In this document: positions 17,154 through 24,862 of the stretch, in pieces
How the letters are laid out: each line of letters starts with the position of its first letter
Position numbering within the stretch: position 1 is the first letter of the stretch
Assembly: GCF_009827655.1 (NCBI RefSeq)
Contig: NZ_WTYV01000002.1
Coordinates: 372,657-436,656 of the forward strand
Direction: 5' to 3'
Length of the DNA stretch: 64,000 bases
Source of the DNA: Alteraurantiacibacter buctensis
GTDB taxonomy: Bacteria > Pseudomonadota > Alphaproteobacteria > Sphingomonadales > Sphingomonadaceae
Program-made: the position numbers and the translations under genes
Notes under the pieces: generated by a model
Seen by the model: the letters and a program-made list of their open reading frames with translations, nothing else
Database searches by the model: none
What the model was told of the DNA's origin: nothing

Positions 17154-19055
17154 ATGAGTGCGATCGCCGGGATCCTGGCACTGGATGAGCGGCCCATCGG
17201 CCAGGAGATGCTGGCGCGGATGCGCGCCGCAGCCCCGCCCCGGGGACTCGATGGCACGCAGGTGTGGCTGGAGGCCAATTTCGGCACGATCCGCCAGGCG
17301 AATGCCACCACGCCGCAAGCCGTTGGCGAACAGCAGCCCTTCACGGGTCCGTCGGGGGCCGTGGTCATGTTCGACGGGCGGCTGGACAACCGGTCCGATG
17401 TCCTTGCCCTGCTGGGACCGGCAGGTGGGCGGCTGGCGGAAGCACCCGACGGTGCGCTGGTTCTGGCGCTTTACGAGAAATTGGGCCGCGATTTTGTGCG
17501 GTCGCTGGTGGGCGATTTCGCCATCGCTATTTGCCATCCGCTCGAACGCCGCCTCGCCCTGTTCACATCCCCCCTCAACTGGCGACCGCTGCACTGGACC
17601 CGGCATGGCGCGCTGGTCGCCTTTGCCACCGACATGCGCACCCTGGTGCTTGGCCTGGGGCTTCAGCGGCAGGTGAACGAGGGGGCCTTTGCCGAGTTCA
17701 TGAGCGGCGTGATGATGTCGCCAACCGAGACCTTCCTCGCTGGCGTGGAGCGGGTGGAGCAGGGTTCGGCCGTGTTTTTTGAAGGCGAACGGACCGACGT
17801 GTGGCTGTGGCACGATGGCCCGTTCGAAGACTGGACCGGCCGGAGCATGGCGGACCACGTCGAGCATTTCAACGCGCTGTTCGATCAGGCCGTGGCGGCC
17901 GCATTTCGCAGCCATGGCGATGTTTCCGCGCAACTATCCGGCGGCCTCGATTCGTCCTCGGTCGTGTGCCGCGCCACCGAGCTTTACCGGGCAGGCCGGC
18001 TGGACCGGCAGGTGCGGGCAATCTCTGCCCGCTTCCCGGGTATGCCGCAGGACGAGACGCGCTGGTCGTCGGCGGTGGAGGACCATCTGGGGATAAGGGC
18101 CGAGGTCGCCACGGCCAAGCCATTCTCGCTGGAAGCGGCGCGGCAATGGACCGCCAGCACCTGGCACCTGCCGCTGCGGCCCAATGCCCTCGACACGATG
18201 GGTGGGGTCGTCGACATCATGCGCGCTGATGGCCGGCGGGTGCTGCTGGGAGGTGAGGGCGGGGATGACTGGCTGAACGGTTCGCTGGCGCACCTGCCCG
18301 ACCTGCTGCGTCGCGGCCGGCTTGGCGGGCTGGCTGAGTTCGGTCGCACCTATTTTCCGCGCGATTCGGTGCCCGTGCAATGGGCCAAGGCGCTGGTCCT
18401 GGCCGGGCGGCCCCTGGTAATCCCGGAATACCGGCGCGAGATCCTCTATCCCGCAATCGACTGGAACCGGGCCAGCGCACCCTGGCTACGGCCGGAATGG
18501 ACCCGCAACACGGACCTCGCCGACCGGCTGCAGGGCACCCCAACCCGCCCCGGGCTGCAGGGGTTTACCCAGCGCTCCCGCTATTCCACCTATGCCAATG
18601 GCGTTCGCCAGATGCTCGCCGCGCCGGTCGTGGCCTACATGGAGCAGTTCGGGATTGAGTGGCGCCACCCGCTGCACGATGCGCGCCTGACGGGCTTTTG
18701 CATGGGCGCATCGGGCAACCATCTGCGCAACCGGGAAACGCGCAAGATGATCCTGCGCGAAGCCATGCGCGGCACCTTGCCGGAAGTTGTCCGCATGCGC
18801 TCGGACAAGGCGGCCTTCTACGTCAACACGATAGCGGCCATGGAGGACATCCTGCGCGAACGGCCGTTCCGAGACACCCTGCCGGCCAGGATGGGCTGGG
18901 TCGATGCAAAGCAGTTGGAGGCGCTCTACGCACCTGTCCGGGCCTGGGATCCTGGCGGTGACCGGGCAAACTTGCCATCGGCGCCTTATGGGCCGATCTG
19001 GTTTGTGCTTGCGGCCGACATGTGGTTGGATCAGGCATTCGGTTCAACAATCTGA
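17154..19055 (+). CDS. Asparagine-synthetase-like lasso cyclase
   Basis: The protein has 633 residues from ATG 17154 (MSAIAGILALDERPIG). The N-terminal domain has the class II glutaminase fold but no Cys at position 2, so it should not hydrolyse glutamine, as is usual in lasso cyclases. The synthetase domain keeps the ATP motif SGGLDSSS at 262-269 and GEGGDDW near 367-373. Its expected reaction is to adenylate the side-chain carboxylate of an Asp or Glu in the core and let the N-terminal amine close the ring. Neighbouring RRE proteins and leader peptidase support this role over primary asparagine synthesis. Confidence 0.88.
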   Translation: MSAIAGILALDERPIGQEMLARMRAAAPPRGLDGTQVWLEANFGTIRQANATTPQAVGEQQPFTGPSGAVVMFDGRLDNRSDVLALLGPAGGRLAEAPDGALVLALYEKLGRDFVRSLVGDFAIAICHPLERRLALFTSPLNWRPLHWTRHGALVAFATDMRTLVLGLGLQRQVNEGAFAEFMSGVMMSPTETFLAGVERVEQGSAVFFEGERTDVWLWHDGPFEDWTGRSMADHVEHFNALFDQAVAAAFRSHGDVSAQLSGGLDSSSVVCRATELYRAGRLDRQVRAISARFPGMPQDETRWSSAVEDHLGIRAEVATAKPFSLEAARQWTASTWHLPLRPNALDTMGGVVDIMRADGRRVLLGGEGGDDWLNGSLAHLPDLLRRGRLGGLAEFGRTYFPRDSVPVQWAKALVLAGRPLVIPEYRREILYPAIDWNRASAPWLRPEWTRNTDLADRLQGTPTRPGLQGFTQRSRYSTYANGVRQMLAAPVVAYMEQFGIEWRHPLHDARLTGFCMGASGNHLRNRETRKMILREAMRGTLPEVVRMRSDKAAFYVNTIAAMEDILRERPFRDTLPARMGWVDAKQLEALYAPVRAWDPGGDRANLPSAPYGPIWFVLAADMWLDQAFGSTI

Positions 19056-19069
19056 TACTGCGGTAGATT

Positions 19070-19360
19070 ATGACAGATACCATTGACCTGAACCCGGGCA
19101 CCCAAATCAGCCGCAGCGACAATATCGCCGCCGTCGACGTGTCCGAGGAGGCGATCCTGCTCGACGTCGACAGCGGGTATTTCTTCCAGCTCAACCGGAC
19201 GGCGGCCAGCATCTGGCGGCTGGTCGAGGAGCCGCGCTCGTTTGCCGACCTGTGCGTCGCGCTGCAGCAGGAGTTTCCCGGTGCCGGTGATGCGCTGGCA
19301 GAGGATGTGCACGGCTTCGTGGTTGACTTGGCTCAGCGGCGTGTCCTGCACCTGGCGTGA
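19070..19360 (+). CDS. PqqD-like RRE protein, second copy (lasso B1-type)
   Basis: The protein has 96 residues. The core, AILLDVDSGYFFQLNRTAASIWRLVEE, is the PqqD signature, with the usual C-terminal helices (ALAEDVHGFVVDLAQRRVL). It is clearly distinct in sequence from the copy at 16830. It starts 14 nt after the cyclase and lies upstream of the leader peptidase, the normal place for the B1 protein of split lasso systems. It is the better candidate to pair with the peptidase; the other copy may serve the cyclase or a tailoring enzyme. Confidence 0.87.
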   Translation: MTDTIDLNPGTQISRSDNIAAVDVSEEAILLDVDSGYFFQLNRTAASIWRLVEEPRSFADLCVALQQEFPGAGDALAEDVHGFVVDLAQRRVLHLA

Positions 19361-19459
19361 CAACGGGACATTAGGGCTGCGCCGGATGCCCTCGCATTGA
19401 CACCGCCGGTCCAATGGTCGATCCGGCAGGCCTGCCCGATCGATTGGTTGTAGCCTTTC

Positions 19460-19933
19460 ATGAAGTTCCGTACCGGCCTGTTATCCCTCGTGATCGCGCA
19501 GCGGCGCCACCTGCCGCTGGTGGCGGAAGCTCTGGTTGCGGTGACGCTGGCGGGGCTGGCCATCCGGTTATGGTCCTTCAGCCGCATCCTTGAATCGATG
19601 GGCAGGGCCCCATCCGCTGCGGCGCTGTCAGCCGCAGAGCGCGCGGCGGTCGGCGCGCGGATCGGCTGGGCGGTGCCTGCTGCGGCGAAGCGCCTGCCCT
19701 GGCGGGCGACCTGCTTTCCGCAGGGCCTGGCCGCGCAGTGGATGCTGCAACGGCGGGGGATTGCAGGCACCTTCTATTATGGCGCCTCGATCACCGGAGC
19801 GAGCCTGGACGCGCACGTGTGGGTGATGGACGGCGAGCGCGCGATCGTGGGGTTTAGGGAGGCATCGGCCATGCGCACCCTGGTACAGGTGACAGCCGGT
19901 GAGCGCCCGGCACCGGAAGGCCGCGTGGCGTGA
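19460..19933 (+). CDS. Transglutaminase-fold leader peptidase (lasso B2-type)
   Basis: The protein has 157 residues. A hydrophobic stretch at about 18-40 precedes the catalytic core (transglut_core3 type). Cys85 lies in WRATCFPQGLAAQWMLQRRG, and His119 in DAHVWVMDG with an acidic residue just after; this is the usual Cys-His-Asp arrangement of lasso B2 peptidases, which cut the leader before cyclisation. The upstream ribosome site is weak and 99 nt separate it from the second RRE gene. Its stop overlaps the next start (GTGA), so the nucleotidyltransferase is coupled to it. Confidence 0.88.
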   Translation: MKFRTGLLSLVIAQRRHLPLVAEALVAVTLAGLAIRLWSFSRILESMGRAPSAAALSAAERAAVGARIGWAVPAAAKRLPWRATCFPQGLAAQWMLQRRGIAGTFYYGASITGASLDAHVWVMDGERAIVGFREASAMRTLVQVTAGERPAPEGRVA

Positions 19934-21177
19934 GCGTGCCAGTGGACGCAGGCCCGGTTGCGGTGGCCGATCCGGCGGCGCTGCTGCTGCTGGGCTGCTC
20001 GCTGCCGCAGGACCTGTTCGCGCCGGGCCGGTTGCGCGAACTGGCAGGGCAGGTGGACGACTGGGACAGCCTGCTTGTCCGGGCCGGCGGGCACCTTGCC
20101 ATTCCCTTCCTCCACGCCCGGCGTGGTGAACTGGCGGACCTTGCCCCGGAAGGCTGGAGCGAGCGGCTGGAGCGGGCCTTCCGCGTGGGCGCGGCACAGA
20201 ACCTGCGGATCGCGGCCCTGCTGGTCCGTCTGCACCGGACCCTCTTCGTACCGCAGGGTATTGCCTATGCCGCAGTCAAGGGGGTGACCCTGGCGCAGCG
20301 CTATTACGGCGGCCTGCCGGCCCGCGCCTGCCGCGATCTTGACCTGCTCGTCGATCCGCCGGCCTGCCCGGCCACCATCGGCTGGATGCTGGACAACGGC
20401 TTCCGCCTGGTCGGCTCGCTGGAGGTTACCGGCGAGGGGGCTGAGCGCGAGCGCCAGATTGTTGCCATGTGCGATCTCAACCGCGAGATTTCGCTGCGCT
20501 CGCCCGATGGCGACCTGGTGGATGTGCATTCCACGCTGGACCTCACCGGGGCTGACTTCCCGACCGCGCGCCTGCTGGCCGGTGCGGAGCAGATGACGCT
20601 GCTGGGCACCCCGGTCTTCACCCTGTCGGGGCCGGACCTGCTGGTTTACCTGTGCTATCACCACAGCCGCCACAACTGGACGCGGCTGCACTGGGTGTCG
20701 GACATGGGACAGGTTGCCCGATCGCCGGACATTGCGCCCGAGGCCCTGCGGGCGAGCGCCGCGCGCAGCGGGATGGAGGAGCTGGTCGAGGCCTGTCGGG
20801 CGATGATCCCGCTGCTGGCAGCGGTCGTCAACGGCCAGCAGCCGCAGCTGGCCGGCCTGGCCGGCACCATGGTGCAGGAATGCCTGACCTTCCTGGCGCC
20901 CGATGCCGTGGCCCCGCTGCTGGAATACAACCTGCGATTGCAGGACAAGGGTTTCCGCTGGCGCTACTGGTTTGCCCAGACTGCCACCGAATGGCGCCAG
21001 CGCAAGGGGCTGGTGCGCAAGGGGCGGGCGCTGGTGCGCAGCGCCACTCCGTCGTGGGACATGTACCAGGCCATGCCCCTGCCACGCGGATTGCGCTGGC
21101 TGTACCTGCCGCTGCGGGCAGGCGCACAACTGGTGCGGCATACACCCCTTGGGGCGTTATTCGGGCGGAAGAACTAG
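19930..21177 (+). CDS. Nucleotidyltransferase family protein (PF14907 type), RiPP tailoring
   Basis: The protein has 415 residues from GTG 19930. The segment AAVKGVTLAQRYYGGLPARACRDLDLLVD (about residues 115-142) carries Lys117 and the Asp136-x-Asp138 pair expected to bind metal and NTP in the minimal nucleotidyltransferase fold. The family is common in lasso and related RiPP clusters; one member is known to alter a lasso peptide in the pseudomycoidin system. Its precise chemistry here is inferred. It ends the plus-strand operon, and its stop overlaps that of the convergent kinase-like gene. Confidence 0.82.
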   Translation: MSVPVDAGPVAVADPAALLLLGCSLPQDLFAPGRLRELAGQVDDWDSLLVRAGGHLAIPFLHARRGELADLAPEGWSERLERAFRVGAAQNLRIAALLVRLHRTLFVPQGIAYAAVKGVTLAQRYYGGLPARACRDLDLLVDPPACPATIGWMLDNGFRLVGSLEVTGEGAERERQIVAMCDLNREISLRSPDGDLVDVHSTLDLTGADFPTARLLAGAEQMTLLGTPVFTLSGPDLLVYLCYHHSRHNWTRLHWVSDMGQVARSPDIAPEALRASAARSGMEELVEACRAMIPLLAAVVNGQQPQLAGLAGTMVQECLTFLAPDAVAPLLEYNLRLQDKGFRWRYWFAQTATEWRQRKGLVRKGRALVRSATPSWDMYQAMPLPRGLRWLYLPLRAGAQLVRHTPLGALFGRKN

Positions 21178-22112
21178 GCGTTCGCGTCCAGCGCTGCCTC
21201 GATTGCTTCGGACACCGCCCCGTACCCTGCAAAGCCCGGCGGATAGCGCAGGGTGAAGGCGGGCACCGCGCCCAGCATGCTGTTCAGTTCGGTAAGCGAG
21301 AAAACCCGCTCCGCGTTGCCCGATCCACTGGGATTGAACAGCACCAGTTGCTGCATCGCCTGGCGCATGGCTTCCCCCCGGCTGATGGGAATCGCCACCG
21401 GCGCGGGACAATCTGCCCGCTCCACGAAGAACACCCCCCGCACCGGAGCTTCCCCGTCACCGGGACGTGCCATGCAGTCGAGCCGCACTGCGTTTTTCCC
21501 GGCGTAGCCCTGCAGCGGGGTGAAGCTGGCGGGCGGCAGGGCAAAGTTGTCACTGCTTTGCGGCCAGACGGCCACGTCCGATCCGGCGGGCTCGATCAGC
21601 CAGCGCCCGTTGTCGGGCCAGACCAGCGCCATGTCGTCCCCCAGGATCCGCCAGCCTGCGGTAAGGCCCAGGCCCAGGGTCATGGTGGACTTGCCGGCAC
21701 CCGAATGCCCCATCAGCAGGATGCCGCGCCCGTTTCGGACCAGCGATCCCGCATGATAGGTGTGGCCGCCGTGCAGCTTGACCACGCGCGGAAGGACCCG
21801 GCGCGAGACGAGATCCTTGAAGAACACCTCGTCCTGCCCCTCGATGAACAGGTGCAGGCTGCGCCCGTCGCGCGAGATGCGCAAGGCGCCTTCAGGGATG
21901 TGCACGCGCCAGTCATTGCCGGTGGTGCCAAGGCGCATCCCGAAGCGGCCGATGAAGGCATAGACGCAGGTATCTTCGGGCGGAGCGGCTCCGTCAGCGC
22001 GCGTCATCGCCAGTTCGCTGCGGGTTACGGCCCCGGGAACAGTCTCGTGCAGGCGCGCAAAGGGCGTGTCGGAGGTGATGGCGATGCCGCCGAAGTGATA
22101 CCGGAATGTCAC
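21174..22112 (-). CDS. HPr-kinase-like protein, RiPP tailoring
   Basis: The protein has 312 residues from a GTG at 22112, with GGCGGAG upstream; a longer reading would run through the tRNA-Val gene and is rejected. It has the P-loop GHSGAGKS at 135-142 and the Asp pair DD at 159-160 of the HPr kinase C-terminal domain. Homologues in lasso clusters (PadeK type) phosphorylate the C-terminal Ser of the peptide. The core here ends in Thr44-Ala45, so Thr44 is a possible target. No HPr gene is near. It is convergent with the nucleotidyltransferase gene and starts 40 nt from tRNA-Val. Confidence 0.8.
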   Translation of the reverse strand: MTFRYHFGGIAITSDTPFARLHETVPGAVTRSELAMTRADGAAPPEDTCVYAFIGRFGMRLGTTGNDWRVHIPEGALRISRDGRSLHLFIEGQDEVFFKDLVSRRVLPRVVKLHGGHTYHAGSLVRNGRGILLMGHSGAGKSTMTLGLGLTAGWRILGDDMALVWPDNGRWLIEPAGSDVAVWPQSSDNFALPPASFTPLQGYAGKNAVRLDCMARPGDGEAPVRGVFFVERADCPAPVAIPISRGEAMRQAMQQLVLFNPSGSGNAERVFSLTELNSMLGAVPAFTLRYPPGFAGYGAVSEAIEAALDANA

Positions 22113-22152
22113 CCAAGGCTCCGCCGCAAATGCCCCCGGTGGGGGACCGGGG

Positions 22153-22228
22153 TGGTGGGCGGTAACGGGCTCGAACCGCTGACCCTCTCGGTGTAAACGA
22201 GATGCTCTACCAACTGAGCTAACCGCCC
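22153..22228 (-). tRNA. tRNA-Val (anticodon UAC)
   Basis: The minus strand folds as a complete 76-nt tRNA with encoded CCA. The acceptor arms are GGGCGGT and ACCGCCC with discriminator A; the D loop is TTAGCTCAGTTGGTAGAGC and the T arm GTTCGAACCC. The anticodon loop TTTACAC gives anticodon UAC, reading Val codons. It flanks the RiPP cluster. Confidence 0.96.
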
Positions 22229-22283
22229 GGACCCCAGACGCGGGCCATTTGTGCGCCTTTGGCAGCGCGGTCAAGGGGGGCTG

Positions 22284-24221
22284 TCATTGCGGCAGGGCGA
22301 AGGTCACCAGTTCCTCGCCGTTGAGGGGCCGCCCGTCCGCCCCGCGCGGAACGCCGCCCACCGGGGCGCTGGCGGCAACCACGGCCACATACTGCCGCCC
22401 GTCCCGCCCCTGGTAGGTAATGGGCACGGACTGCGCGGCATAGGCAAGCTGCTCGCTCCACAGCAGCCGCCCGTCACGGCTGTCGAAGGCGCGGAACATG
22501 GCATCGGTTGTGCCGCCGATGAACACCAGCCCGCTGGCGGTGACGATCGGGCCGCCGAAGGTGTTGTCCGATCCGGTATCACGACGGCCTTCGGGCAGGG
22601 CCTTGCTGGTGCCCAGCGGAACCGACCACAGCACCTCGCCCGTGCTGGCATCCACGGCGTTGAGGTTGCCCCAGGGCGGGCGGATGCAGGGCAGGGTGGC
22701 CTGGCTGCCATCGGGTGCGGTGAAGCTGGCCTGGAACGAGGTATAGGCACCGGGGCCTGCCAGGCTGCCTCGGTCATAGGGCTGGTTGGTGCCCACCGTC
22801 GCCCGGCCATAGTCGCCTCCGGCTACGCGGTCTTCCACCCAGCCGATCGCTCCGCTCTCGGTGGTGTTGACGTAGACGATGGCGTGCGCCGGGTCGGCCG
22901 CGCTGCCGCCCCAGTTGCTGCCGCCGTTATGCGGCATGTTGATCGAGGCGCGCGGCGGATCGCCCGCCCGCCGGTAGAAGAAGGGGGTGAACGGCCCGGC
23001 GTTGAAGAAGCTGCCGCCATAGCTGTCCAGCAGCGCGCGGCAGGCGACGGCATGTTCGGGCGTCGTGTCGTCCGCCGTCACCACGTCGCGCGGGTTCCAC
23101 CACATGCGGCTGAGCGGGCGCGGGGCCACGGGCATGGGTTGGGTGGGGGAGTACCATTCGCCCGGCACGTCACCCGGGCCGGCCAGAACCTCGTTGACGC
23201 CATGGATCGGCTCGCCGCTGCGGCGATCGAGAATGAACATCAGGCTGTTCTTCCCGGTCAAGGCCAGAGCAGGGACGGCCTGCCCGTCCTTTGTCACGTC
23301 AAGCAGCACGGGCGGGGCGGGCAGATCCCAGTCCCACAGGTCGTGATGGACGGTCTGGAAATGCCACTTGTAGGCCCCTGTCCGCAGGTCCAGCGCGACG
23401 AGGGAATTGCCGAACAGGTTGGCACCCGGCCGGTCACCGCCGTAATAGTTGGGGCTGGGGCTGCCCAGGGTGATGTAGACGATACCGGCGGGCACATCGG
23501 CGGTGGTGTACCAGATCCACATGTTGGTGCCGCTGCGGCCCTGCCAGCCATCGCCTTCCCATGTTTCGTGGCCCACTTCGCCCGGCTGGGGTACGGAATT
23601 GAACTCCCACAGCTTGGCCCCCGTCACGGCGTCGTAGGCGCGGGTGTTGCCGCTGGGCCCGCGCGGCGTTTCGGCCGTGCTGGCGCCGATCACCAGCACG
23701 TTGCCGAACACGCTGGGGGGATAGGCATAAGGCGTGCCCTCGATTGCCACGGTGCCGCCTTCCCCGAAGCCGGGATCGGGCTGGCCGGTGCGCGGGTCCA
23801 GCGCGTGGAGTGCGCCGCCGGTCGAATAGAACAGCCGCGGCCGGTGCCGCCGGTCGCCCGGCCACCATGACACCGCGCGGCGCGCCAGCCCGCCAGTCAC
23901 CTCGTGTCGCCAGAGTTCCCGCCCGGTATGCGCTTCCAGCGCCACCACGGCATTGCCCAGCGGCAGGTACATGGTGCCGTCGATTACGATGGGCACTGCG
24001 CCGCCCAGCAGCGCGGCCCCGCCTTCAGGGCGCAGGCGGAAGCTCCAGGCGCGCTGCAATTGGTCGACATTGCCGGGATCGATCTGGGCCAGCGGGGAGA
24101 AACGCGTGCCCGCCTCGTCGCGGGCATAGCGGGGCCAGTCGCCATCCGATTGAGCCTTTGCGGACAGCGGCAGCAAGGCGGCGAAGCCTGCCGTAAGCAT
24201 AAGGCCCAAACGCATGTTCAT
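22284..24221 (-). CDS. Periplasmic PQQ-dependent dehydrogenase (quinoprotein, beta-propeller)
   Basis: The protein has 645 residues. Residues 1-23 are a signal peptide (ending SAKA), without the membrane segments of GcdA. The rest is an eight-bladed propeller with repeated Trp-docking strands (VVALEAHTGRELWRHE, RAYDAVTGAKLWEF, NAVDASTGEVLWSV). HHDLWDWDLPAPP contains the catalytic Asp region of quinoprotein glucose or alcohol dehydrogenases. No PQQ synthesis genes are present. It follows a TlpA-like thioredoxin gene by 50 nt on the same strand. The substrate is unknown. A second ATG 6 nt inside could also be the start. Confidence 0.85.
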   Translation of the reverse strand: MNMRLGLMLTAGFAALLPLSAKAQSDGDWPRYARDEAGTRFSPLAQIDPGNVDQLQRAWSFRLRPEGGAALLGGAVPIVIDGTMYLPLGNAVVALEAHTGRELWRHEVTGGLARRAVSWWPGDRRHRPRLFYSTGGALHALDPRTGQPDPGFGEGGTVAIEGTPYAYPPSVFGNVLVIGASTAETPRGPSGNTRAYDAVTGAKLWEFNSVPQPGEVGHETWEGDGWQGRSGTNMWIWYTTADVPAGIVYITLGSPSPNYYGGDRPGANLFGNSLVALDLRTGAYKWHFQTVHHDLWDWDLPAPPVLLDVTKDGQAVPALALTGKNSLMFILDRRSGEPIHGVNEVLAGPGDVPGEWYSPTQPMPVAPRPLSRMWWNPRDVVTADDTTPEHAVACRALLDSYGGSFFNAGPFTPFFYRRAGDPPRASINMPHNGGSNWGGSAADPAHAIVYVNTTESGAIGWVEDRVAGGDYGRATVGTNQPYDRGSLAGPGAYTSFQASFTAPDGSQATLPCIRPPWGNLNAVDASTGEVLWSVPLGTSKALPEGRRDTGSDNTFGGPIVTASGLVFIGGTTDAMFRAFDSRDGRLLWSEQLAYAAQSVPITYQGRDGRQYVAVVAASAPVGGVPRGADGRPLNGEELVTFALPQ

Positions 24222-24271
24222 CCCGCTCCCATTATTTCCGGCAGCAGGTCTAGAATGCTTATCGGATCAAA

Positions 24272-24862
24272 TCAATTTACCGCCGTCACTTCGGCCAGCA
24301 GGGCGCGGGCTTCCTCGCTCTCCCAGTCGTAGGCGCCGATCACCCGCCACACTTCCTTGCCCTGCGCATCGTACAGTACGGTCAGCGGCAGGCTGCCGCC
24401 GCCGCCGAAAGCAAATGCCAGGTCATTGTTCTGGTCCAGCCATTGCGGCAGGTGCTCGAAGCCCTTCTCGGCGAAGAAGGCGGGAACGGCGGTGGTCCCC
24501 TCCAGATCCTCGCTGACGGTCAGCACGGTCAGCCGCTCTCCCATCTCGCCCGCGATCCGTTCGAGCATCGGCATCTCCGTCACGCAAGGCACGCACCATG
24601 TGGCCCACAGGTTGAGCAGCACCGGCTTGCCGGTCGGCTCGCCCAGCGCCAGCGTGGCACCCTGGGGATCGGTCACGGTCACATCGGGCATCTCGTCACC
24701 GGCGAACGTGCGGTCGACAAAGCCGGTAAGAGCCTCGTCCGTGGTTTCGGCAGTAACCGTTTCACCGCCTTGCGCCCCTTGGTCATCCTGCGTATCGCAA
24801 CCCGCGACAAGCGCCGCCAGCAGCATGGCCGGCAGCAGGATACGGAACTGGGTCTTGACCAA
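24272..24862 (-). CDS. TlpA-like thioredoxin-fold lipoprotein
   Basis: The protein has 196 residues from TTG 24862, preceded by GGAGG at 8 nt. The N-terminus is a lipoprotein signal ([15 protein letters not shown]). The thioredoxin-like domain has the redox motif in [19 protein letters not shown]. It is probably a periplasmic disulfide reductase of the TlpA/ResA type, used for cytochrome c or oxidase copper-site maturation, or for its neighbour, the quinoprotein dehydrogenase, downstream. Its start overlaps the divergent start of argH, so each promoter lies within the other gene. Confidence 0.85.
   Translation of the reverse strand: MVKTQFRILLPAMLLAALVAGCDTQDDQGAQGGETVTAETTDEALTGFVDRTFAGDEMPDVTVTDPQGATLALGEPTGKPVLLNLWATWCVPCVTEMPMLERIAGEMGERLTVLTVSEDLEGTTAVPAFFAEKGFEHLPQWLDQNNDLAFAFGGGGSLPLTVLYDAQGKEVWRVIGAYDWESEEARALLAEVTAVN

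Noticed and set aside
17154-19055. Primary asparagine synthetase
   Set aside because: The N-terminal Cys needed for glutamine hydrolysis is missing, and the neighbours are RRE and leader-peptidase genes.
22113-22274. Reading the HPr-kinase-like gene from an ATG at 22274
   Set aside because: That stretch is the tRNA-Val gene, whose cloverleaf is complete; the in-frame residues are translated tRNA. GTG 22112 with a good ribosome site is preferred.
16830-24221. PQQ biosynthesis operon, because PqqD-like genes and a PQQ dehydrogenase are near each other
   Set aside because: No pqqA, pqqB, pqqC or pqqE is present. The PqqD-like genes flank a lasso-type cyclase and peptidase, and the dehydrogenase is on the far side of a tRNA on the other strand.
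24255-24280. FNR-like sequence downstream of the thioredoxin gene
   Set aside because: Only half of the palindrome is present (ATCAAATCAA), so it does not match the site seen at 50048.
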